The notes below the pieces were generated by a model. The model ran no database searches and was not told the DNA's origin. It worked only from the letters and a program-made list of their open reading frames with translations. From Mycobacterium sp. E740 (GTDB lineage: Bacteria; Actinomycetota; Actinomycetes; Mycobacteriales; Mycobacteriaceae), in contig NZ_LZKP01000157.1 in the NCBI RefSeq assembly GCF_001672895.1, positions 1 to 64,000 on the forward strand: a DNA stretch of 64,000 nucleotides. Reading direction: 5' to 3'. Below, one piece after another: positions 56,051 to 64,000 of this stretch. Each line of letters opens with the position of its first letter. Positions within the stretch are counted from its first letter, which is position 1. A program made the translations under genes and the position numbers.

Positions 56051-56743
56051 TCACTGTTGGAATCGGTAACCCATGCCGGCTTCGGTCAGCAGGTGCACGG
56101 GGTGTGACGGGTCGTCTTCGAGCTTGCGCCGTAGCTGCGCCAGATAGACCCGCAGATAGTGGGTCTCCTTGGCGTAGGCCGGTCCCCACACCTCCTTGAG
56201 GAGCTCCTCGCGGCCCACCAGCTTGCCGCGATTACGCACCAGCATCTCGAGCATCCCCCACTCGGTGGGCGTCAGGTGCACCTCGGCACCGTGCTTGATC
56301 ACCCGCTTGGCGGCGAGGTCGACCGTGAACGACGACGTCTCGACCACCGGCTCGTCGGTCGCGGTCGCCGCCGAACCGCGCCGCACAGCGGCCCGCAGCC
56401 GGGCCAGGAACTCGTCCATGCCGAAGGGTTTCGTCACGTAGTCGTCGGCACCGGCGTCGAGCGCTTCCACCTTGTCGGAGGAGTCGGTGCGCGCCGACAG
56501 CACGATCACCGGCGCGGTGAGCCAGCCGCGGAGCCCTTCGAGCACCTCGATGCCGGACATGTCGGGCAGCCCGAGATCGAGGATGATCACATCGGGCCGG
56601 TGATCGGCGGCGGTCTGGAGAGCTTCGGCGCCACTCGCCGCGGTGAACACCTCGTAGCCCCGCACCGACAGGTTGATGCGCAAGGCCCGCAGTAGCTGCG
56701 GCTCGTCGTCGATGACGAGCACTCGAATCCTGGCGGGCGTCAC
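56051..56743 (-). CDS. kdpE: KdpE response regulator
   Basis: An OmpR/PhoB-type activator of the kdp operon. The 230 aa protein has a receiver domain with phospho-acceptor Asp in VIILDLGLPDMSG and the Lys in DDYVTKPFGMDE. A winged-helix DNA-binding domain follows (HLTPTEWGMLEMLVRNRGKLVGREELLKEVWG). GTG 56743 overlaps the kdpD stop (GTGA). It is the last gene of the operon and is convergent with the FAD oxidoreductase gene. Confidence 0.96.
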   Translation of the reverse strand: MTPARIRVLVIDDEPQLLRALRINLSVRGYEVFTAASGAEALQTAADHRPDVIILDLGLPDMSGIEVLEGLRGWLTAPVIVLSARTDSSDKVEALDAGADDYVTKPFGMDEFLARLRAAVRRGSAATATDEPVVETSSFTVDLAAKRVIKHGAEVHLTPTEWGMLEMLVRNRGKLVGREELLKEVWGPAYAKETHYLRVYLAQLRRKLEDDPSHPVHLLTEAGMGYRFQQ

Positions 56744-59277
56744 GACGGCGCCGCCAGCTCGATTTCGACAGTCAGACCACCACCGGGCGTGTCGGTCGCG
56801 GCGATCGTTCCTCCCATCGCCTCGACGAAGCCGCGGGCAACCGACAGCCCGAGACCGAGACCGACACTGGTGTCGTGATCCCCGAGCCGCTGAAACGGCG
56901 CGAACAGTCTGTCCGCAGTGCCCCGCGGAACGCCTGGCCCCTCGTCGACGACAGCGAGCAGCACTTTGTCACCGACGCGGCCCGCCGATATCCGAATGGG
57001 CCCATCGGGCGCGTAGCGCAGCGCATTGTCGATCAGGTTGGCCAGCACGCGTTCCAGCAGGCCGGCGTCGCCCTGCGCGACGGCGTCACCGACCTCGACC
57101 TTGACCCGGTCCAGTCCGCGACGCCGGAACCCGGTCGCGCCCTTGCTGATCCCCAGCAGTGCGCGCTGCACCGTCTCCTCGAGGTAGACGGGGCTCAGCT
57201 CGGGTTTGAGCACTCCTGCGGCCAGCCGCGACGAGTCGAGCAGGTTGCCCACCACCGCGGTCAACTGGTCGACCGACTCCTCGATCGTGGCCAGCAGTTC
57301 GGCGGTGTCCTCTACGGAGAAGTCGACATCGTGGCTGCGCAGGCTGGACACCGCGGCCTTGGCCGCGGCCAGCGGCGTGCGCAGGTCGTGGCTCACCGCG
57401 GACAGCAGTGAGCGCCGCAAGTCGTCGGCCTGGGCGATCGCCTCGGCCCGGCTCGCTTCTTCGGTCAGCTCGCGCTGCTTGACCAGTCCCGCAGCCTGTT
57501 TCGCGACGGCGGCCAATACCCTGCGGTCGCGGGCCGGCAGTTTGCGGCCGGTCATCAGCATCCAGAACTCGTCGTCGCCGACGTCGATCGCCGTGTCGGC
57601 GGTGCTCACTTCCACGCACGGATCGCTGCCGACACACGCGACGACGTTGCCGGCCGAGTTCGTTTCGTCTATGCGCAACAGGCTGACCGAACGTTGCGAG
57701 TATGTCTCGCGCACCCGTTCCAGCAGCGCGCCGAGATCGGCGCCGCGCAGCACCGCACCTGCGAACAGTGCAAGCAGTTCTGCTTCCTGTGCCGCTCGGC
57801 GCGCCTCGCGGGTGCGGTTGGCGGCGTTGTCCACCAAGGCGGCGACCGCGACCGCCACCGCGAGGAGCACCACGGTGGTGATCGCGTTGTCGGGCTGCGC
57901 GATCGTGAAGGTGTGACGCGGCTCGATCAGGAAGTAGTTGAGCAGCAGTCCGGACAACACTGCCGAAAGTGCTGCAGGTGCAACACCTCCGAACAGCGCG
58001 ACCACCAGAACGCCGACGAAGAACAGGGCGCTCTTGCCTCCGACGTCGAGGACCGGGTCGAGAGCAAGGACCAGCAGCGCACACACCGCCGACGGGACGA
58101 TGAGCGCTGCCGCCCAGGACGCGATGTGATGGCGGCGCGGTGAGACAGCCGACCGCAACGAGTGCTGACGCGCTTCGGGATGGGTCACCATGTGCACGTC
58201 GATCGAGCCCGACCGGGCAACGACCTTCGCGCCGATTCCCTCGTCGAACATCCTGGCCCACCGCGACCGTCGCGAGGTGCCGATCACCAGTTGGGTGGCG
58301 TTCTCGTCCCGGGCGAAGTCCAGCAGCGCGGTGGGCACATCGTCACCGACGACCGTGTGTAGCGTCGCGCCGAGGCTGCCGACCAACTCACGCACGCGGC
58401 CCATCCGAGGAGCGGAGGCACCCGTGAGGCCGTCGCCACGGACGACGTGCACGACCAGCAGGTCGGCGCTGGCCTTGGAGGCGATCCGAGACGCCCTGCG
58501 CACCAACGTTTCCGACTCGGGGCCACCGGTGACGGCGACGACGACGCGTTCCCGCGCCTCCCACGTCGCGGTGATCCGATTCTCCTCGCGGTACTTCTCC
58601 AACGCGGCGTCGACCTGGTCGGCGAGCCACAGCAGCGCCAACTCCCTCAGCGCGGTGAGGTTGCCGCGGCGGAAGTAGTTCGACAGCGCCGCATCGACGC
58701 GTTCGGGCGCGTAGACGTTTCCATGGGCCAGCCTGCGGCGCAACGCTTCCGGGGTGATGTCCACGAGTTCCACCTGATCGGCGGCGCGCACGATCTCGTC
58801 GGGGATCTTCTCCTTCTGCTCGATGCCGGTGATCTGCTCGACGACGTCGTTCATGCTCTCCAGGTGCTGGACGTTGACCGTGGTTATCACGGTGATACCC
58901 GCCTCCAGCAGTTCCTCGACGTCCTGCCAGCGTTTCGGGTTCTTGCTCCCGGGCGTGTTGGTGTGGGCCAGTTCGTCGACGAGCACCACCTCTGGGTCGC
59001 GTTCGAGCACCGCTTCGACGTCGAGCTCGGCGAACTGTCGGCCGCGGTATTCGATCAGCCTCGGCGGGATCGTCTCGATGCCCGCCAGTTGATCGGCGGT
59101 CTTGCTGCGGCCATGCGTCTCCACCACCGCGGCGACCAGGTCGGTGCCTCGCTCCAAGCGGCGATGTGCCTCGCCCAGCATCGCGAAGGTCTTACCGACA
59201 CCCGGCGCCGCGCCCAGGTAGATGCGCAGCTCACCGCGCTTCCTGCCGGGCTGGTCGGTCACATGCCCATCATCCAC
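56740..59277 (-). CDS. kdpD: KdpD sensor histidine kinase
   Basis: A turgor/potassium-responsive kinase. The 845 aa protein has the N-terminal KdpD domain with Walker A GAAPGVGKT (22-30) and LVDELAHTN. A USP-like domain is at about 248-370 and four membrane helices at about 385-485. A GAF-like region follows, then HisKA with SAVSHDLRTPLAAAK, and HATPase (DEGPGVPRG, SVGLGLGLSVARGF). GTG 59277 overlaps the kdpC end by 8 bp; an in-frame GTG five codons later is an alternative. In M. tuberculosis kdpDE are divergent from kdpFABC, here they follow on the same strand. Confidence 0.96.
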   Translation of the reverse strand: MDDGHVTDQPGRKRGELRIYLGAAPGVGKTFAMLGEAHRRLERGTDLVAAVVETHGRSKTADQLAGIETIPPRLIEYRGRQFAELDVEAVLERDPEVVLVDELAHTNTPGSKNPKRWQDVEELLEAGITVITTVNVQHLESMNDVVEQITGIEQKEKIPDEIVRAADQVELVDITPEALRRRLAHGNVYAPERVDAALSNYFRRGNLTALRELALLWLADQVDAALEKYREENRITATWEARERVVVAVTGGPESETLVRRASRIASKASADLLVVHVVRGDGLTGASAPRMGRVRELVGSLGATLHTVVGDDVPTALLDFARDENATQLVIGTSRRSRWARMFDEGIGAKVVARSGSIDVHMVTHPEARQHSLRSAVSPRRHHIASWAAALIVPSAVCALLVLALDPVLDVGGKSALFFVGVLVVALFGGVAPAALSAVLSGLLLNYFLIEPRHTFTIAQPDNAITTVVLLAVAVAVAALVDNAANRTREARRAAQEAELLALFAGAVLRGADLGALLERVRETYSQRSVSLLRIDETNSAGNVVACVGSDPCVEVSTADTAIDVGDDEFWMLMTGRKLPARDRRVLAAVAKQAAGLVKQRELTEEASRAEAIAQADDLRRSLLSAVSHDLRTPLAAAKAAVSSLRSHDVDFSVEDTAELLATIEESVDQLTAVVGNLLDSSRLAAGVLKPELSPVYLEETVQRALLGISKGATGFRRRGLDRVKVEVGDAVAQGDAGLLERVLANLIDNALRYAPDGPIRISAGRVGDKVLLAVVDEGPGVPRGTADRLFAPFQRLGDHDTSVGLGLGLSVARGFVEAMGGTIAATDTPGGGLTVEIELAAPS

Positions 59278-60142
59278 CCGCGGCCAGCTTGTCGAGCGCG
59301 ATGTTGAGTTCGAGCACGTTCACTTCGGGCTCGCCCAAGAAGCCGAGGACGCGCGCGTCGGTGTGTTCGGCCACCACCCGCCGGACCACGTCGGCGCTCA
59401 CGCCGCGCGTTTTCGCCACCCGGGCCACCTGCAGCTCGGCGTAGGCGATGGAGATGTGCGGGTCCAGTCCGCTGCCGCTCGACGTGACCGCATCCGCAGG
59501 CACCGCGGGATCGACACGAGCGTCACCGCGGATGGGGACGATCTGCCCGATGCCGTAGTCCTCCTGGGACTTGGCGCACTCCACGCGAACGCCCTCGTAG
59601 GCGTTCAGGAACGGCGTGGGCGTCGTGGTGCACGGTTCGTTGACGCTGACCACTCGCGTCGGCGTCACGACGTTTCCGCGTGAGTCGCGCGGACCGATCA
59701 CCGACAACACCGCGCCGACACCGCCTCCGGTGCAGAAGGGCCGGCGACCGTCGACCCCTTCCAGCTGGCCCACCGCGGCGCTGCGCCGGCAGACCAGGGT
59801 GAGCAGGCTCGGCTTGCCGGGCGTGTCGACGATGCTCTCCGGCCCGAGGTTGCTCGCACCGGACGCCATGGGGTCGTAGCCGGCACCGGCCGCGGACGGC
59901 CTGCTCTGGAAGTACTTCGGCAGCGCGTTGCCTTGGCCGTCGGTGAACGCCTGGCCGATCAGCCTGCTGCCCAACGCCTTTCCGTCGACGACTGTGATCG
60001 AGCCGTTGGCGTTCTCACGCAGGCCGGGCGACTGTGCCACAAGCCAGACGAAGACGGGATAGGCGATGCCCACGATGACGGTGAGCACGAGCAACGCGCG
60101 CAGCGCCGCCCAGTGTTGCCGAACCACATACGAGAATTTCAT
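59270..60142 (-). CDS. kdpC: Potassium-transporting ATPase subunit C with a large insertion
   Basis: KdpC stabilises the KdpFABC pump. It has one N-terminal membrane helix (about 13-35) and an extracytoplasmic domain. The ends are canonical: FQSRPSAAGAGYDPMASGASNLGP and SSGSGLDPHISIAYAELQVARVAKTRG, then GEPEVNVLELNIALDKL. The length is 290 aa against about 190 aa normally. About 80-90 extra residues lie between about 110 and 213 and contain four cysteines (118, 137, 171, 189) that could form two disulphides outside the membrane. The reading frame is intact and codon use matches the neighbours. Confidence 0.93.
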   Translation of the reverse strand: MKFSYVVRQHWAALRALLVLTVIVGIAYPVFVWLVAQSPGLRENANGSITVVDGKALGSRLIGQAFTDGQGNALPKYFQSRPSAAGAGYDPMASGASNLGPESIVDTPGKPSLLTLVCRRSAAVGQLEGVDGRRPFCTGGGVGAVLSVIGPRDSRGNVVTPTRVVSVNEPCTTTPTPFLNAYEGVRVECAKSQEDYGIGQIVPIRGDARVDPAVPADAVTSSGSGLDPHISIAYAELQVARVAKTRGVSADVVRRVVAEHTDARVLGFLGEPEVNVLELNIALDKLAAGG

Positions 60143-60143
60143 G

Positions 60144-62294
60144 TCACATCCCCGGCAGGAGCTTGATCACAAGGTCGATGAGCTTGATGCCGATGAACGG
60201 CGCGACGATGCCGCCGAGGCCGTAGATGCAGAGGTTGCGGCTCAACAGCTTCGAGGCGTTGCTCGGCGTGTAGCGTACGCCGCGCAATGCCAGGGGGATC
60301 AGCGCGACGATGACGATCGCGTTGAAGATCACCGCGGACAGGATCGCCGACTGCGGGCTGTGCAACCGCATGACGTTGAGCAGGTCCAGGCCGGGGAACA
60401 GGCTCACGAACAATGCGGGGATGATCGCGAAGTACTTCGCGACGTCGTTGGCGATCGAGAACGTCGTCAGCGAGCCACGGGTGATCAGCAATTGCTTTCC
60501 GATCTCGACGATCTCGATGAGCTTGGTCGGGTCCGAGTCCAGGTCCACCATGTTGCCGGCTTCCTTGGCGGCCGATGTTCCGGTGTTCATGGCCACGCCG
60601 ATATCAGCCTGCGCCAGCGCGGGCGCGTCGTTGGTGCCGTCACCGGTCATGGCCACGAGCTTGCCGCCGGCCTGTTCCCGCTTGATCAGGGCCATCTTGT
60701 CTTCGGGGGTGGCCTCGGCCAGGAAGTCGTCGACTCCGGCCTCGTCGGCAATAGCCTTGGCGGTCAAGGGATTGTCGCCGGTGATCATCACGGTGCGGAT
60801 GCCCATCCGGCGCATCTCGTCGAAGCGTTCCCGCATCCCGTCCTTGACGACGTCCTTGAGGTGAACGACGCCCAACACCCCTGCGGTGCGGACACCGTTC
60901 TCCTCGACGACTTCGCCGACTACCAGCGGCGTGCCACCGCCGGCCGAAATGGCGTCGACGACGTCTCCCAATTCGGCAGGTGTCCGTCCACCTTCGTTGC
61001 GGACCCACTCTGCGATGGAACTGGCTGCGCCCTTGCGCAACTTTCGCCCGTCGGGAAGGTCCACACCGGACATGCGGGTGGTGGCGCTGAACTGCACCCA
61101 GTGTGCGCTCTCGAGTTCCCTTGCGGGGCGGGCCCGAAGGCCGTAGCGCTGCTTGGCGAAGACGACGACTGATCGGCCTTCGGGTGTCTCGTCGGCGAGG
61201 CTGGACAATTGCGCCGCGTCGGCCAGCACTTCTTCCGACACGCCGCTCATGGGTATGAATCCGGAGGCCTCCCGGTTGCCCAGCGTGATGGTGCCGGTTT
61301 TGTCCAGCAGCAATGTGTTGACATCACCGGCCGCTTCGACGGCGCGGCCGGACATGGCGAGTACGTTGCGTTGCACCAGCCGATCCATGCCGGCAATGCC
61401 GATCGCCGAGAGCAGCGCCCCGATCGTCGTCGGGATCAGGCAGACGACCAGGGCGACCATGACGATGCCGCTCACGCCGCTTGCATTCAGCGCCAACGAG
61501 TCCGGCACGCCGGGGTTGTTTGTCTTGGAGTAGATGGCCAGCGGTTGCAGCGTCGCGACAGCGAACACGAAGATGATCGTGAGCGCGGCGAGCAGGATGT
61601 TGAGCGCGATCTCGTTGGGCGTCTTCTGCCGGTTGGCGCCCTCGACGAGCGCGATCATCCGGTCGATGAAGCTCTCGCCCTGCTTCTGGGTGATCCTGAC
61701 GATTATTCGGTCCGACAGCACGGTCGTACCGCCGGTGACGGCCGAGCGGTCCCCGCCGGATTCCCGGATGACCGGCGCCGATTCGCCGGTGATGGCGGAT
61801 TCGTCAACGGAAGCAATGCCTTCCACCACGTCACCGTCACCGGGGACGACCTGTCCGGCCTCGACGACGACGATGTCGCCCGGTTGCAGCAGGGTGGCGG
61901 CGAGCTCTTCCTCGCGGCCGGGCAGGCCGGCCCGCCAGTCGATGAGCCGCCGCGCCGTCGCGGCCGTCTTCGCCTTGCGCAGGGAGTCGGCCTGTGCCTT
62001 GCCGCGCCCCTCGGCGACGGCTTCGGCGAGGTTGGCGAAGATCACCGTCAGCCACAGCCAGCACACGATCGACCATGCGAACCACGAGGAGTGGGCAATG
62101 GCGAGAACCGTACTCCATGCCGCGCCGACCTCAACGACCAACATCACCGGGTTACGCCACAGGGTGCGCGGGTTCAGCTTGCGCAGTGCCTCGGGCATCG
62201 ACGCCCACAGCAGCTTCGGGTCGAGCAGTCCGCCCCGGCTTGGCGAGACGGGTTGTGTGCGTTCAGGGTTTCGTTCAACTGTCGTGGCAGCCAT
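60144..62294 (-). CDS. kdpB: Potassium-transporting P-type ATPase subunit B
   Basis: The ATP-hydrolysing subunit of the high-affinity K+ pump. The 716 aa P-type ATPase has the actuator motif [13 protein letters not shown] and the phosphorylation site [13 protein letters not shown]. The nucleotide domain includes [12 protein letters not shown] and RKGAASSI, and the hinge motif is [20 protein letters not shown]. Seven membrane helices are expected. ATG 62294 ([11 protein letters not shown]) follows the kdpA stop by 2 bp; the longer open frame upstream is an artefact over kdpA. Confidence 0.98.
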   Translation of the reverse strand: MAATTVERNPERTQPVSPSRGGLLDPKLLWASMPEALRKLNPRTLWRNPVMLVVEVGAAWSTVLAIAHSSWFAWSIVCWLWLTVIFANLAEAVAEGRGKAQADSLRKAKTAATARRLIDWRAGLPGREEELAATLLQPGDIVVVEAGQVVPGDGDVVEGIASVDESAITGESAPVIRESGGDRSAVTGGTTVLSDRIIVRITQKQGESFIDRMIALVEGANRQKTPNEIALNILLAALTIIFVFAVATLQPLAIYSKTNNPGVPDSLALNASGVSGIVMVALVVCLIPTTIGALLSAIGIAGMDRLVQRNVLAMSGRAVEAAGDVNTLLLDKTGTITLGNREASGFIPMSGVSEEVLADAAQLSSLADETPEGRSVVVFAKQRYGLRARPARELESAHWVQFSATTRMSGVDLPDGRKLRKGAASSIAEWVRNEGGRTPAELGDVVDAISAGGGTPLVVGEVVEENGVRTAGVLGVVHLKDVVKDGMRERFDEMRRMGIRTVMITGDNPLTAKAIADEAGVDDFLAEATPEDKMALIKREQAGGKLVAMTGDGTNDAPALAQADIGVAMNTGTSAAKEAGNMVDLDSDPTKLIEIVEIGKQLLITRGSLTTFSIANDVAKYFAIIPALFVSLFPGLDLLNVMRLHSPQSAILSAVIFNAIVIVALIPLALRGVRYTPSNASKLLSRNLCIYGLGGIVAPFIGIKLIDLVIKLLPGM

Positions 62295-62296
62295 GA

Positions 62297-63967
62297 TCAG
62301 TGGATTCCTTCGGCAAGCGGGCCGAGCGCGAGCATCGGCAGGAAGGTGAGAGCGACCAGAATCAGTGTCACGCCGGTGACCATGCCGACGAACTGCGGTC
62401 GGTGCGTGGGCAGCGTGCCGATCGACTCCGGCGTCGTGCCCTTCTCGGCCAGCGCTCCGGCGAGGGCGAGCACGAAGATGATGGGCAGGAACCGGCCGAA
62501 CAGCATCGCTGTTCCGAGTGCGGTGTTGTACCACTCTGTGTTGACGGCCAGACCGGCGAACGCCGAGCCGTTGTTGTTCGCCGCGGATGTGAACGCGTAG
62601 AGCACTTCTGACAGCCCGTGCGGTCCGGTGTTCAGCATGCCGGCCCGTTGGCCGGGCATTGCCATGGCGAGTGCGGTTCCGGTCAGCACGATCAGCGGTG
62701 TGATGAGGAAATAGGTTGCGGCGAGCTTGATCTCGCGAGGGGTGATCTTCTTGCCGAGGTATTCGGGTGTGCGTCCCACCATGAGACCGGCGACGAAAAC
62801 GGTGATGATCGCCAGGATCAACATACCGTAGAGGCCGGCGCCGACACCGCCGGGAGCGACCTCGCCGAGCTGCATGTTGAACATCGTGACCATGCCGCCG
62901 AGGCTGGTGTACGAGTCGTGGAACGAGTCGACTGCACCGGTGGAGGTCAAGGTGGTCGCCGCGGCGAACACGGCCGAATTCGCCACGCCCAAACGCTGTT
63001 CGACGCCTTCCATCGCGGAGCCGACCGAGGTGGGAACCGTGCCGTGGGCCTGGAGCTGGAACACCATCATCAGGCTGACGCTGAGGGTCGCGATGATTCC
63101 CATCGCGGCGACGATCGCGTAGCCCTGCTTCTTGCTGTCGACCATGCGGCCGAAGGTGCGCGGCAGCGAGAACGGGATGAGCAGGATCAAGAAGATCTGC
63201 ACCCAGTTGGTCCAGGCGGTCGGATTCTCGAACGGGTGCGCGGAGTTGGCGTTGAAGAATCCGCCGCCGTTGGTGCCGAGCAGCTTGATGACTTCCTGAC
63301 TGGCGACGGACCCGCCAAGGATGGTCTGCTGGGCGCCCCCGAGCGTGCTCACCACTTGGGTATGCAGGTCAAAGTTCTGGATTACCCCGCCGACGACGAG
63401 GACGACGGCGCCGACGACCGAGATGGGAAGCAGTACGCGAATTGTGCCGCGCACCAGGTCCACCCAGAAGTTGCCGAGGTAGGCGGTGCTGCGTCGCGAA
63501 AGTCCTCGTACGAACGCCATCGCGACGGCCATGCCGACGGCCGCGGAGACGAAGTTCTGCACGGCCAAGCCCGCCATCTGGACCAGGTGTCCTTGGGTGG
63601 ACTCGCCCGAATAGGCCTGCCAGTTGGTATTGGTGACGAAGCTGACGGCGGTGTTCCATGCGAGTGCCGGTGTCATCGGGGTCGCCGGGTCGTCGAGGTG
63701 CAGCGGAAGTCTGCCTTGGATCAACTGGAAGGCGAACAGCGCGAGGATGCCGATTGCGGAGAAGGCGAGCACGCTGCGGGCGTAAGCACCCCAGTTCTGC
63801 TCGCTTCCGGGGTCGGCGCCGATCAGCCGGTAGATCCACCGCTCGCCGCGCAGGTGGCGGTCGGTGCTGTAGACGCGGTACATGTAGTCGCCGAGCGGAA
63901 CGTGAACGGCCGCCAGCGCGACGACCAGTGACAAGAGGAACAGAAGCCCAGCGGTGGTGTCGGTCAT
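62297..63967 (-). CDS. kdpA: Potassium-transporting ATPase subunit A
   Basis: The K+ channel-like subunit of the pump, of the SKT superfamily. The 556 aa protein has about ten membrane helices and the selectivity-filter-type segments [38 protein letters not shown] and [20 protein letters not shown] 63967 shares one base with the kdpF stop codon (TGATG). It is the second gene of kdpFABCDE. Confidence 0.98.
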   Translation of the reverse strand: MTDTTAGLLFLLSLVVALAAVHVPLGDYMYRVYSTDRHLRGERWIYRLIGADPGSEQNWGAYARSVLAFSAIGILALFAFQLIQGRLPLHLDDPATPMTPALAWNTAVSFVTNTNWQAYSGESTQGHLVQMAGLAVQNFVSAAVGMAVAMAFVRGLSRRSTAYLGNFWVDLVRGTIRVLLPISVVGAVVLVVGGVIQNFDLHTQVVSTLGGAQQTILGGSVASQEVIKLLGTNGGGFFNANSAHPFENPTAWTNWVQIFLILLIPFSLPRTFGRMVDSKKQGYAIVAAMGIIATLSVSLMMVFQLQAHGTVPTSVGSAMEGVEQRLGVANSAVFAAATTLTSTGAVDSFHDSYTSLGGMVTMFNMQLGEVAPGGVGAGLYGMLILAIITVFVAGLMVGRTPEYLGKKITPREIKLAATYFLITPLIVLTGTALAMAMPGQRAGMLNTGPHGLSEVLYAFTSAANNNGSAFAGLAVNTEWYNTALGTAMLFGRFLPIIFVLALAGALAEKGTTPESIGTLPTHRPQFVGMVTGVTLILVALTFLPMLALGPLAEGIH

Positions 63968-64000
63968 CAGAATCGCTCCGGGAACAGCAGAGCGGTGAAC
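63967..64000 (-). CDS. kdpF: KdpF, C-terminal fragment cut by the window edge
   Basis: On the minus strand the last ten codons before TGA (63969-63967) read [10 protein letters not shown], the typical end of the small membrane peptide KdpF (family pattern ALLxPExF). The stop overlaps the kdpA ATG. The rest of the gene and the operon promoter lie beyond position 64000. Confidence 0.8.
   Translation of the reverse strand, partial: FTALLFPERF

Overview
The window is about two-thirds G+C, with dense, often overlapping genes, many GTG starts and several leaderless-looking promoters. Its gene content is mycobacterial (rpfB, lpqT, lpqU, pks16, DosR/DosS, a WS/DGAT acyltransferase). The order pmt-rsmI-pabB ... 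metG-tatD-rpfB-ksgA-ispE-pks16-pth-rplY-lpqT-prs-glmU-tRNA-Gln-tetR-mfd-mazG-lpqU-eno-divIC-DUF501-ppx follows the Rv1002c-Rv1026 stretch of M. tuberculosis as I remember it. Extra genes suggest a fast-growing Mycobacterium/Mycolicibacterium; I cannot name the species.

Region 1 (1-32.0 kb) is core chromosome. It carries protein O-mannosylation (pmt), rRNA methylation (rsmI, ksgA), folate synthesis (pabB), an ECF41-type sigma factor overlapped by an NADH-dehydrogenase-like flavoprotein gene, glutamate dehydrogenase, metG, tatD, the resuscitation factor rpfB in an apparent operon with ksgA (ispE follows 46 bp on), pks16, and the glmU-prs-arsC-like-lpqT-SDR-rplY-pth run. After a tRNA-Gln come a TetR regulator, mfd, mazG, lpqU, eno, divIC, a DUF501 gene and ppx.

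Region 2 (32.0-56.0 kb) lies between ppx and the kdp genes, which are neighbours in M. tuberculosis. It joins a DosR (DevR/DevS) dormancy module (two Acg-type nitroreductases, devS, devR, a PPOX flavoprotein, a WS/DGAT acyltransferase, fdxA) with three visible DosR-type palindromes, a DoxX gene divergent from a Cys-rich HTH regulator, a narK-narGHJI nitrate respiration operon, two DUF4383 membrane proteins, and a 35-residue Cys/His-rich microprotein too short for usual gene calling. Then come prpE, an epoxide-hydrolase-like gene, an HNH/DUF222 gene behind a LexA-type SOS box, and an SDR/FAD-oxidoreductase pair. The theme is life without oxygen: sensing hypoxia/NO/CO, triacylglycerol storage, nitrate as electron acceptor, low-potential ferredoxin.

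Region 3 (56.0-64.0 kb) is the high-affinity potassium system kdpFABCDE, all on the minus strand as one overlapping operon, with kdpF cut by the window edge. KdpC carries an unusual Cys-containing insertion of about 80-90 residues.

I saw no insertion sequences, CRISPR arrays, rRNA genes or phage genes. A short hairpin-forming intergenic repeat occurs twice (14.76 and 22.03 kb).
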